In this document: in pieces, positions 19,054 through 26,992 of the stretch
How positions within the stretch are numbered: the stretch's first letter is position 1
Layout: each line of letters opens with the position of its first letter
DNA from: Nocardia asteroides
GTDB taxonomy: Bacteria; Actinomycetota; Actinomycetes; Mycobacteriales; Mycobacteriaceae
Direction of reading: 5' to 3'
Length of the DNA: 64,000 bases
NCBI RefSeq assembly: GCF_021183625.1
Contig: NZ_CP089214.1
Span: 3,906,001 to 3,970,000, forward strand
Made by a program: the position numbers and the translations under genes
The notes under the pieces: model-generated
Databases searched by the model: none
What the model was told of the DNA's origin: nothing
The model's input: only the letters and a program-made list of their open reading frames with translations

Positions 19054-20399
19054 CCGTTCGTTCCATCCTTCTTGAGCTTGTCGGCCAGGTACGCGATCCG
19101 ATCGTGCTTGCCGATCTCCCGCTCGGTGCGTTCGGCGCGGTCCCTGTCTTCCAGGATTTCGAGTTCGCGCTGCAGCCAGGAGTCCGCCTTGCGGAGATCG
19201 ACCTCGAATCGGACGCCGTCTCGCCGTTCTCGGACCGCGGTGTACCGCTCGTGCAGGTTCTTCCCGACCTCGGTCTGCCTGGACACCCGCTGGTCGTAGC
19301 CGGTGGTACCGCTCAGCATCTTGACCAGGGCGGGCAGGCAGTCGATGGCGAGGAGGAGGAACCGCACCAACCAGTGTGCCGCGAGTACCGCGTCGTTCCG
19401 CTCGGAGAGGGCGCTGAGCGCCTTCAATTCATCGAGGATGCCGATCTGCCCTTGATCGGTGCGGCGCTGGTCGACCATCGTCGTGATGGTGGCGGTGAGC
19501 TGATCGCCGTACGTGGCCTCCGCTTTCGCGAGATCGTTCGTCGCTGTGCGGATCTCGTCGTTCAGCATGTTGAGTTTCTCCTGCCGGGCCTGGACCGCGC
19601 TGTTCGCGCGATACTGGTCGGCGGTGGAGCGATTGCGCTGGCAATCGAGGCCGTTGCCAGGAACACCGGTCAGTCCAGGCCCTGGTGTCCCGCTGCATTC
19701 GTTCGCCGCCCTGGTCTCCAAGTCATCGAGTTTGGTGTTGATATCGGTCAGTTCCCGGCTCTGCTTGTCCCGCTCGGTGGTGAGCTGATCGAGTCGCTGA
19801 CGCGCGGCGACCGGCGAATTCTGCACCGTGATGAGGTGAACCGTGCACTCGGCGGAGGTATTCGGTGCTCCGGAGGAGGGGTTGCACAGCGTGAGATGAC
19901 TACGGTAGTCCGCGATTTCATGGTTGCGCCAATCCAGCACCTCCTTATGGATTGCGGGCTGGAAGACCCAGAGCACCAGCGGTTCTGCGATGGCGAAGCC
20001 GATCAGGACGGAGACGCAGAGTCGCGGTACGAAGATCTTGACCTTGCTCGCATCGGTGGAGCCGTGCGTTCCGGCGATGAGCCAGCCGTCGAAGCTGACG
20101 ATCAGATAACCCCAGAACAGAGCGATCGGCAGTAATAGCAGCCAGAGCACACCGGTGATGCTTTGCAGCGCCACGAGCAGCGAGAGCGCGGCCATGATGC
20201 CGGTATTGAGCACGATACCGCCGAGGCGGGTGTACCTGGCCCGCTCCTCCGGGAGCCAATCCAGGATCTCCTCGCGGACACCGATGAGCCCCCGGAGCCT
20301 GCGGGCGGAGCCGAATTCGGGCGCAACCGGCCGGAAGGGCTCGTGCGGGTCGTCCCGCTCGATACCGGCGCGCCGCTCGTGTGGGCGGGTTTCAGTCAC
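19050..20399 (-). CDS. DUF4407 membrane/coiled-coil protein
   Basis: A 449-aa membrane protein of unknown function. After a charged N-terminus it has about three membrane segments (residues about 60-165), then a long extracytoplasmic-looking coiled region (about 180-330) containing several Cys and the segment GPGLTGVPGNG, then a further membrane segment (VRFLLLAIDCLPALVKMLSG) and a charged cytoplasmic coiled tail. This is the DUF4407 layout. It starts at GTG 20399, overlapping the SPFH-like gene by eight bases. A paralogue lies at 56572-58200. Confidence 0.8.
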   Translation of the reverse strand: MTETRPHERRAGIERDDPHEPFRPVAPEFGSARRLRGLIGVREEILDWLPEERARYTRLGGIVLNTGIMAALSLLVALQSITGVLWLLLLPIALFWGYLIVSFDGWLIAGTHGSTDASKVKIFVPRLCVSVLIGFAIAEPLVLWVFQPAIHKEVLDWRNHEIADYRSHLTLCNPSSGAPNTSAECTVHLITVQNSPVAARQRLDQLTTERDKQSRELTDINTKLDDLETRAANECSGTPGPGLTGVPGNGLDCQRNRSTADQYRANSAVQARQEKLNMLNDEIRTATNDLAKAEATYGDQLTATITTMVDQRRTDQGQIGILDELKALSALSERNDAVLAAHWLVRFLLLAIDCLPALVKMLSGTTGYDQRVSRQTEVGKNLHERYTAVRERRDGVRFEVDLRKADSWLQRELEILEDRDRAERTEREIGKHDRIAYLADKLKKDGTNG

Positions 20400-21465
20400 G
20401 GTCGTCCTCCGGCCGTTCGGTCTTGTCCAGCACGCCGAGCGGCGGCGGCGCCGAATCCAATGGCCGGGCCAGGTCGTCCGCCAAGGCGTCGAACACCCTA
20501 TGAAGTTTGTCCTGGCTCAGAATCACGTTGTCGACGCCGCCCTGTTTGATGTATTCGATCAACAGTGCCGCGTTGTGCTTGCGGTTCTCGCGAACCTCGT
20601 CGTGATGCCTGGCGGCCGCTGCTTCGGCGCGCGCGCTCGCCTGTGCCGCCACCTGCGCCGGATCGAGCGCACCGCGCTCCATCGCCAGGTAGGACAGGTG
20701 GCGGGGATCACGCGCGACCTGGTCTATCATGGCCACCCGCTCGAGTTCCGCTGTCAGCTGCGCCGCGTCCAGCTCGGTCACTTGGCTCTGTGTCATCGAC
20801 TCCGACCGGAAGTCGTGCAGTTGCTGAATTTTCTCGTACTGGTGTACCCCGGCCTGCCGCAGCAATTGCAGTTCGGTGTCCTGCAATTCCTCGCGGCGCC
20901 GCCCCTCGAACTCGCGAAATTCGTCCGGACTCAGCACCTTCACGCCGCCGAGGCGGATTCGGAGGCCGGGCTCGACCGGTGGTTCGCTGATCACATAGGC
21001 GCGGAGCCAGGCCACGGCTTCCTGGCGCATCAGCCGGATATCGGCGAGGTCGTAGCGCTGACCGATCTCGACCAGCTCGGAAATATCGTCCAGATAGGAC
21101 GTGAGTCGTTCGGAGGCGCTGGTGCGGCCGTCGCGCACCACCGTCGCGGGATCGGCAACCGTGCACTTGAAGGTCACGTGGATGGGAAACTCCGCGCCGT
21201 CGGCGGAGGGAACGGTGAGTTCGGCGAGGACGGGGACGTCGACACCCATATCTACCAGCGTGACATGGGTGGCCTGCACGACAACCTCGTCGCGAGCGCG
21301 CCTGGTGCCTCGCTCCACGATCAGCTGGTCGTCGAGCTTGTACACCAGGGCCTGGCTACCGGTGGCCCGAAGCAGCTCACTCGCTTCCCTGGAGCGCCGC
21401 CGGAGGCCCTTCCGGCGAACGTCATCGAGTTGGCGTTGGGCAATGACGGGGTAGGACTTGTTCAT
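20392..21465 (-). CDS. SPFH/band-7-like protein with coiled coil
   Basis: A 357-aa soluble protein with no membrane segment. The middle (about residues 65-180: GVDVPVLAELTVPSADG, FPIHVTFKCTVADPATVV, RIRLGGVKVLSP) looks like an SPFH fold, followed by a Glu/Gln/Arg-rich coiled region. SPFH proteins form membrane-associated scaffolds; this assignment is by pattern and moderately sure. ATG 21465 is one base from the NTPase stop. The frame is open further upstream, but that part overlaps the NTPase and is unlikely to be translated. Confidence 0.6.
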   Translation of the reverse strand: MNKSYPVIAQRQLDDVRRKGLRRRSREASELLRATGSQALVYKLDDQLIVERGTRRARDEVVVQATHVTLVDMGVDVPVLAELTVPSADGAEFPIHVTFKCTVADPATVVRDGRTSASERLTSYLDDISELVEIGQRYDLADIRLMRQEAVAWLRAYVISEPPVEPGLRIRLGGVKVLSPDEFREFEGRRREELQDTELQLLRQAGVHQYEKIQQLHDFRSESMTQSQVTELDAAQLTAELERVAMIDQVARDPRHLSYLAMERGALDPAQVAAQASARAEAAAARHHDEVRENRKHNAALLIEYIKQGGVDNVILSQDKLHRVFDALADDLARPLDSAPPPLGVLDKTERPEDDRD

Positions 21466-21466
21466 G

Positions 21467-23527
21467 TCATTCTTTCCGTGCGGGGAGCGCGGCGGCCGGC
21501 TCCGTGAAGATGCGGACGAGGAATTCCAGGCGCTCCGCCTGTCCCGACCGCGGTTCCTGCGCTTTTCCGGGGTGCCTGCTGGCCAGTTCCTGCCGGAGGA
21601 GCTCCAGGTCATGAGCGAAGGCGAGCGCATCGCGCTCCGGCAGGCGACCGGCCACCGCCCGGCCGAGGATGCGGACCATCGGCTCCGGCTCCGCGGTGAT
21701 CTCGAGGCAATCCGTCAGCCCGTCGAGCAGCGCGGTCAGCACTCGGCGGCGCACCCGGACCGACATGAGGACGGCCGCGAGCAGCCCGGCCACCACCTCG
21801 GCCCAATCAGGATTCCGGTGCAGGTAGGTGAAGACCGCGGAGCGCGCGGTGCCGTGGTCGGATACCTCCAGGAGCTCGACGATCGCACGATTGGAGCGGG
21901 CGCGCGCCGGCCTGCTCGCCGCTCCCGTCTGATGCGCCGTACCGAGCCGGTTCAGCACTGCACCGGCACTCGGCGCCGCATTCATCACCAGGAGCCCGAA
22001 CAGGTTCGCGAGCGCCAGTGAGAACTCGCTGTCGTCATCGGCCGATTGCACGTGCATGTGCCACAGCCGTTCGGTGGACTCCTCGGGGTAGAGCGCTCCG
22101 AGCAGGCCGCTGAAGGCCATCGCGGCGGTGATTCGCTGCTCCCGGGAACCCTGGGTGGCCCAGTAGACGGCGATGTGCAGCGCGAGCGGAGCAAGTGCCT
22201 CCGTCCCACACAGCATCCATACCGCGTACACCGCGACGATCTGCCCGGAGGCGCCGAACTCCCCCGTTGCGGCCGGATTCAGGAAAAGGCCCTTGACCTC
22301 GTTGAAGTCGGCCGCTCCGAAATCCACGATGCCCTGAGCCAGGAGTTCGTGGCTGCGATCGTCGTGCACGCTTGTCGCTTGGGCGACCTCCCCGAACCAA
22401 CTCCCCAGCCCCGTCCAAAACTCGAAGGACTGCCGCTCCACCAATTCCTCGATGACGTAGCGGCGGTAGGCGGGGCTGCGGAACTCGAAGTGCTGGGTAC
22501 GCCCGTAACCGGGTCCGGACCGCACGAGTTTGATCAGGCTGCCGTTCGACGTGATCTTGCCGCGCCACTCCGGCATCAGCTCGTCGTCGGGTTCTGCCTG
22601 TGACACTCGTCGGTCGGGAATTGGAAGGTGCTCAAGCAGGATCTCGGTGAGCCGGGCGAGGTTCGCCTCGAAATCGCGCACATTGCATCGGCCCAGGAAT
22701 GCCAGCGCGCCGACTTCGAGAATCCGCCTGCGGGTGTGCGGGCCGCTCTCGAACCACGTGTGCACATCCTGGCGGGCCGATTCCACCAGGATTTCGACGG
22801 CACTCCGGGGGTCGGCGCCCGCCAGCAGTGCGTTCACTACCATGACCAGCTCGGCCATCGTGCACTCCGCTGGAAGTTCTGCCTCGAGTTCGCGTGCGGC
22901 GTCGTGCGGCGTCGGATGGCTCTCGGCGTCGAGTCGGCGGATGAGCACCGCGGAGGTCTCCGGCGCCGCCCACGGCACCTCGGTGACGAGTTCGATGCGG
23001 CGTGCACTGAAGGTGACTCCGGTCAGCACCAGCCATGCGCCGGCCTGCTGTACTCGGTCCCGGACAGTTCGCCACTCGAACGCGTCCGCATCGTCTCCGG
23101 TGGTGTCGGTGTAGTCGGTGACCAGATAGCCGTACCCGCTACGATAATCGAGTGTGCCCAAGTCATGGGCGGATGACGCGGGCGACAGCACACGGATCTC
23201 GGCGGCGGTGAGCTCCCGCAGCAGGGCGATCGCGCCGGTGCGTTTTCCTACTCCGGGCGGGCCGGTGAGCACCGCGATGTGATTCGAGCGCAGGGCTACG
23301 AGGGCGCGGCCGTAGCCGTCCGGGTGCACGTAGTGCTGCTGGGCGGCGCGGATCTCCTGTTCGTTCAGGATTCCGGTCAGCGGGGGACGCGGGTTCGCTC
23401 CGCCCGCCATGCCGAAGTTCGCGCCGTTGGCCAGGACCGAACCGGTGAAGATCTGGTTGAACAGGACGCGCTGGTCGGTTCTCGGTCCGGCAGCGTCGGT
23501 CGTCGGATCGGAATTCACTGATTCCAT
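21467..23527 (-). CDS. P-loop NTPase with helical C-terminal region
   Basis: A 686-aa NTPase of the kind found as the central ATPase in actinobacterial conflict systems. The P-loop GPPGVGKRT (89-97) has Arg where Ser or Thr normally follows the Lys, with Thr one position later. The remainder (about 300-680) is alpha-helical, HEAT-like, with no membrane segment. Near the N-terminus, N24-x-I-x-x-G-x-V-x-A-x-G matches the C-terminal tail of the upstream cyclase-like protein. The start overlaps that gene's stop by 13 bases. The precise NTPase clade is unassigned. Confidence 0.72.
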   Translation of the reverse strand: MESVNSDPTTDAAGPRTDQRVLFNQIFTGSVLANGANFGMAGGANPRPPLTGILNEQEIRAAQQHYVHPDGYGRALVALRSNHIAVLTGPPGVGKRTGAIALLRELTAAEIRVLSPASSAHDLGTLDYRSGYGYLVTDYTDTTGDDADAFEWRTVRDRVQQAGAWLVLTGVTFSARRIELVTEVPWAAPETSAVLIRRLDAESHPTPHDAARELEAELPAECTMAELVMVVNALLAGADPRSAVEILVESARQDVHTWFESGPHTRRRILEVGALAFLGRCNVRDFEANLARLTEILLEHLPIPDRRVSQAEPDDELMPEWRGKITSNGSLIKLVRSGPGYGRTQHFEFRSPAYRRYVIEELVERQSFEFWTGLGSWFGEVAQATSVHDDRSHELLAQGIVDFGAADFNEVKGLFLNPAATGEFGASGQIVAVYAVWMLCGTEALAPLALHIAVYWATQGSREQRITAAMAFSGLLGALYPEESTERLWHMHVQSADDDSEFSLALANLFGLLVMNAAPSAGAVLNRLGTAHQTGAASRPARARSNRAIVELLEVSDHGTARSAVFTYLHRNPDWAEVVAGLLAAVLMSVRVRRRVLTALLDGLTDCLEITAEPEPMVRILGRAVAGRLPERDALAFAHDLELLRQELASRHPGKAQEPRSGQAERLEFLVRIFTEPAAALPARKE

Positions 23528-24246
23528 TGGAAGCCGACCACTCCACCTTGGGCGTAGACGTCGCCTTTGACAATGGAATTGTATTGGTGATCGGTTCGCT
23601 CCCCGGGACGGCCCGGTCTTCCTCGATTCGAGGACTCCTGCTGCTCGGCGGCCTCTGGCCAGAGCCGGACCCCCGGGATATAAATATATCCTGGGGACGA
23701 GAACTCCTTATTTACAACCTGTACCTCCCGGAATTCCGCCGGGGGAATCGAGGTATGGCGCTGGGCGATCACATCCGTATAGACGGGGCCGGACACCATG
23801 GCTGCCAGATTTGCCGCCGGAGTGCCGCGCAGTGCTGCCTTCAGCGCATCGCTGTCGACCATCCGGCTGACCGCGACCACGCCCTGGCCAGCGAACCCGC
23901 TGTCTGCGGGGTTGGCGACCCCGATGTGGACGGCGAGCCGGAGCCGGAGCCGCGCCTCGTCCTTGAGATCGTGGTTGTGGTCTGCCAGGGCGAAGTCCAG
24001 CTCGCGCACGAAATTGTCCACGACGAGCGGCTCGTTGTCGCTCTCGTCCTCCGGGAGTACCGCGAGTTCGCCGTCGCCGGTCGGCTGACGCGACCACCGC
24101 GAACGGTTCAGTCCGGCGCGCAGCGCGGACCGATCCAGGACGCGCGGTATTGCCGCCTGAATACTTCTCTGCCGTTGGTCGTCGCCGGCTCCGTAACCAG
24201 TCGCATCGACGGCGACGAGCAGGCGGCGAGAAAAATTGTGCCGCAT
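23515..24246 (-). CDS. Class III nucleotide cyclase-like protein
   Basis: A 243-aa stand-alone class III cyclase domain. Both metal-binding Asp positions are kept: D14 in VAVDATGYG and D58 in TGDGE, 44 residues apart as in the true adenylate cyclase at 54805. The transition-state Arg is R128, but the partner Asn is Val124 and the base-selecting Lys position is Gln54. So it may make a different nucleotide, or bind one without cyclising it. The C-terminal tail N223-x-I-x-x-G-x-V-x-A-x-G is shared with the NTPase. GGAGGT precedes the ATG. Pycsar uridylate cyclases belong to this superfamily. Confidence 0.75.
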   Translation of the reverse strand: MRHNFSRRLLVAVDATGYGAGDDQRQRSIQAAIPRVLDRSALRAGLNRSRWSRQPTGDGELAVLPEDESDNEPLVVDNFVRELDFALADHNHDLKDEARLRLRLAVHIGVANPADSGFAGQGVVAVSRMVDSDALKAALRGTPAANLAAMVSGPVYTDVIAQRHTSIPPAEFREVQVVNKEFSSPGYIYIPGVRLWPEAAEQQESSNRGRPGRPGERTDHQYNSIVKGDVYAQGGVVGFQWNQ

Positions 24247-24347
24247 GACAGGTGAACCTCCAGTGGTAAAAATGTCTTTTTCGGACAGTGAGAAAGCATG
24301 ACAGGGTTGAACTCGGAAGATTCCGTATTTATCAGTGATTCGGAATC
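24247..24347 (-). promoter_or_regulatory. Spacer before the cyclase operon with an inverted repeat
   Basis: This 99-bp, relatively AT-rich gap separates the Crp gene from the operon. GATTCCG (24319-24325) and CGGAATC (24341-24347) form a 7-bp inverted repeat that overlaps the Crp stop codon. It could be an operator or a weak terminator; no U-run follows, so operator is slightly favoured. Confidence 0.4.
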
Positions 24348-25107
24348 AAGGGGCGTCGGCGAAGAGCTTCAGGCCTTCGAGGTCGGTGATGAGCACGCTT
24401 CGGTACGCGGAGCGCACCAGCCCGTCGGAGCGCAACTTGCGCATTGCCGAACTAGCCGCATCTTCCTTGGCACCGATCAACCGGCCAAATTCGACCTGCG
24501 ACAGGCGGACTCCGAGCTCCCAGCCCGCCCCGGTACGCACACCATGTAGTGCTGTGAGTTCGAGCAGGATCCGAGCCAGCCGCTGGGGGACGTCGTAGCC
24601 GGCGAAGTCGAGGCGCCGCTGGTTCGCCCACTCGAGGCGGCCCGCGATCATCCGGCACATCGCTTCCCAACCCTCCGGGTGATCACGGAGAAAGGCGAGG
24701 AAGTCGCTGTGCGTGATCGAATGAACCAGAGCCTCTGTGCAGGTGGTCACCGTTGCCGAGCGCTGGGTGCCCTGCAATGCGGCCAGTTCTCCGATCACAT
24801 CGCCACCCACCCGGATTCCGAGCAGCGATTCGTTGCCGTTCCTGGCTGTCGCGGTAACCTTCACACACGCGGATTGCGTGCGGCTGCCGGATCGCAACAG
24901 GTCGACGTGGCGTCGCTGATCGCCCTGCCGAATCAGAATCGTTCCCGCCCGGACCAGGTTGCCGCGAGCGAGCCCAAGCAAATCCTTGCGGCTGGTTGGA
25001 GTGAGCCTGGCCATGAAGGTCCCCACGGGCCAGACGATCTCCTCGGCGTCGCCTCTGCGGGCTGTGTAACCAGTCAAGCCTCCTCCTGATACCGCCGGAC
25101 TTCGCAC
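24346..25107 (-). CDS. Crp/Fnr-family regulator with cyclic-nucleotide pocket
   Basis: A 253-aa regulator. The cNMP-binding domain spans about residues 30-150, and its phosphate-binding cassette IGELAALQGTQRSATV (about 104-119) keeps the Glu, Arg and Ser that hold cyclic nucleotides in CRP and PKA. The C-terminal HTH_Crp is at VRLSQVEFGRLIGAKEDAASSAMRKL. The start is GTG 25107; ATG 25014 is an alternative that would trim 31 residues. It is read toward the cyclase operon 99 bp away, and so is likely its regulator or a second reader of the same signal. Confidence 0.87.
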   Translation of the reverse strand: MRSPAVSGGGLTGYTARRGDAEEIVWPVGTFMARLTPTSRKDLLGLARGNLVRAGTILIRQGDQRRHVDLLRSGSRTQSACVKVTATARNGNESLLGIRVGGDVIGELAALQGTQRSATVTTCTEALVHSITHSDFLAFLRDHPEGWEAMCRMIAGRLEWANQRRLDFAGYDVPQRLARILLELTALHGVRTGAGWELGVRLSQVEFGRLIGAKEDAASSAMRKLRSDGLVRSAYRSVLITDLEGLKLFADAP

Positions 25108-25237
25108 AGATTCTTCCCGTCGTCCGATTCGGACGCTGTCCGTTCTACGGAGGACAAATCACGCGCGTACGCGACGTGTGCTGTCAGCGCCTGCCCGTAG
25201 GGTGGGCGCATTGTCGGTGGAACGTGTAGGGGTGCGC

Positions 25238-25861
25238 GTGGCGAACAGGGGCAGGCGGGCGCGGAGCAGGGGTGTGAACGGGGCCGTTTCGGCGGTTGTC
25301 GCGCTGGTGCTGCTCGCGATCGTGGCGGCGCCGGTCTGGCGGTGGATCTCCGAGAACGCGGCGCTGGTCGCGGTGGCGGCGGTGCTGCTGGTCGGTGCGG
25401 TGATCGCGGTGAGCATGTGGTGGAGCGGGCTGGCGGCGCGCAGGCGGCTGCGGCGGGAGCGGCGGATCCGGGCAGCGTTGACCTTCGCGGAGATGAGCGC
25501 GGGGCAGTTCGAGCACGCGCTGGCTGATCTGTGCAGGCGGGACGGGTGCAGCCGGGTCGCGGTGGTCGGCGGGGCGGGCGATCTGGGGGCCGATGTGGTG
25601 GCGCGGGCTCCGGACGGGCGGCGGATCGTGCTGCAGGCCAAGCGGTACCGGGTGGACAACTGGGTGTCGGGGCCGGATCTGCAGAAGTTCGGCGGCACCT
25701 GCTTCGCGGTGCACGGCGCCGATGTGGCCGCGGTCGTCACCACCGCGGGCGGGTTCCGCAAGCAGGCGCGGGAGTACGCCGCGCACATGGGGATCGTGCT
25801 GGTGGACAACCACGAGCTCACCGCGTGGCAGACCGGGGAGGGGCCGCCGCCGTGGGAGTGA
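25238..25861 (+). CDS. Membrane-anchored Mrr-like restriction endonuclease
   Basis: A protein of about 207 aa with two membrane segments (VSAVVALVLLAIVAAPVW and LVAVAAVLLVGAVIAVSMWW) followed by a PD-(D/E)xK nuclease domain. Catalytic residues are visible in GADVVARAPDG and the QAKRY motif (QxK), as in Mrr/RecB-like nucleases. The start is uncertain: GTG 25238 has AGGGG five bases upstream, but upstream in-frame starts exist back to 25178. It is divergent from the Crp gene. Its stop overlaps the next gene's start (GTGA at 25858-25861). Confidence 0.82.
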   Translation: MANRGRRARSRGVNGAVSAVVALVLLAIVAAPVWRWISENAALVAVAAVLLVGAVIAVSMWWSGLAARRRLRRERRIRAALTFAEMSAGQFEHALADLCRRDGCSRVAVVGGAGDLGADVVARAPDGRRIVLQAKRYRVDNWVSGPDLQKFGGTCFAVHGADVAAVVTTAGGFRKQAREYAAHMGIVLVDNHELTAWQTGEGPPPWE

Positions 25862-26844
25862 GCGACCGGTTACCGTTGGGCGTGCTGCTCGATCACCTGC
25901 TCACCGGCCCGCCCGGCGCCGCTCCGCTCGATTCGGTCGCCTCGGCCTGGGCCGCGCATCGGCAGCTCACCGCGCGCTGCGCCGACTCGATCGACGCCGC
26001 GGTGCTCGGCGGCTGGGCGGCCGACCGGCTCGGCTACGCCTTCGTGGCCGGCTACCAGGAGGCGCTGCGGGCGCTGCTGCCCGGGCTGCCGTCGGCGGCG
26101 CTGGTCTCGCTGGCCGCCACCGAGGCGGGCGGGGCGCACCCGGCCGTCATCGAGACGGCGCTGCGGCGGCAGGGGGAGGGCTGGACGGTCAGCGGCACCA
26201 AGACCTTCGCCACGCTCGGCACCGAGGCCGACGCGCTGGTGGTGATCGCGAGCGCGGGGCCTGGCGCGGACGGCAGGAACACCGTGCGCACCGCCATGGT
26301 CGACCCGCGCGGCCCGGGCGTGCACGCCGAGCCGCTGCCCGCGACGCCCTTCGCCCCCGAGATCCCGCACGCCGTGCTGACCTTCACCGACGCCCCCGCC
26401 GTCCCGCTGCTCGGCGACGGCTACGCCGACCACCTCAAGCCGTTCCGCACCTTCGAGGACGCGCACGTGCTCGCCGCCACGCTCGGGCTGCTGGTCCGCG
26501 TGGCCAGGCAGTCCGGCTGGCCGCCCGCGACGGTGCAGCGGCTGCTCGGCGCGGTCGCCGAGGTGCGCGGGCTCGGCCTCGGCAGGCCGTCCGGCTCGCC
26601 CGCCGTGCCCGCGGGCCCGCCGGATCCGGTACTCGCGGTGGCGAAATCGCCCGCGGTGCACATCGCCCTCGCGGGAACGCTGGATCTGGTCGATCAACTG
26701 CTCGCCGAGATCGGCTCGCTGTGGAACTCCGCCGACCCGGTCGCGCGGGAGCGCTGGGAGCGCGATCGGCGGCTGCTGAACACCGCCGAGCGGGTGCGCG
26801 CGCTGCGCACCAGCGCCGCCTGGCAGGCTCTCGCGCGAGGGTGA
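25858..26844 (+). CDS. Acyl-CoA dehydrogenase-like protein
   Basis: A 328-aa protein starting at GTG 25858. The middle part reads as an acyl-CoA dehydrogenase: LAATEAGGAHPAVIETALRR then GWTVSGTKTFATLGTEADALVV, followed by a helical C-terminal domain. It is shorter than the usual 380 or so residues, and the catalytic Glu cannot be placed with confidence. The substrate is unknown. It is translationally coupled to the upstream nuclease gene, which is an odd pairing. Confidence 0.75.
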   Translation: MSDRLPLGVLLDHLLTGPPGAAPLDSVASAWAAHRQLTARCADSIDAAVLGGWAADRLGYAFVAGYQEALRALLPGLPSAALVSLAATEAGGAHPAVIETALRRQGEGWTVSGTKTFATLGTEADALVVIASAGPGADGRNTVRTAMVDPRGPGVHAEPLPATPFAPEIPHAVLTFTDAPAVPLLGDGYADHLKPFRTFEDAHVLAATLGLLVRVARQSGWPPATVQRLLGAVAEVRGLGLGRPSGSPAVPAGPPDPVLAVAKSPAVHIALAGTLDLVDQLLAEIGSLWNSADPVARERWERDRRLLNTAERVRALRTSAAWQALARG

Positions 26845-26846
26845 CC

Positions 26847-26992
26847 GGCGGGTAGCCCGCCGCTCGCTCCGGCATCGGGAGCGAGCTGCCGAGATGGCGG
26901 AGAAACCTCCTGCAAAAAGGGGAGCGGGCCTCGGCGAAGGGGGGGAGTTAGCCGAGGCCCGCGTGTGGTCGGCCCGGGGGGGAGGGGCCGAC
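26847..26992 (+). terminator. Tandem stem-loops ending the acyl-CoA dehydrogenase operon
   Basis: Four hairpins in 146 bp: GGCGGG/CCCGCC (26847-26861), GCTCGCTCC/GGAGCGAGC (26862-26886), GCGGGCCTCGGC/GCCGAGGCCCGC (26924-26962) and GTCGGCCC/GGGCCGAC (26968-26992). None has a U-run. Stacked GC-rich hairpins without U-runs are typical actinobacterial terminators. Confidence 0.65.

Noticed and set aside
18484..25177. Integration of the defence block as an element at tRNA-Ala with a duplicated 3' tRNA end.
   Set aside because: I found no second copy of the tRNA-Ala 3' end at the other side, and no integrase. Acquisition remains possible but not by a visible att-flanked element.
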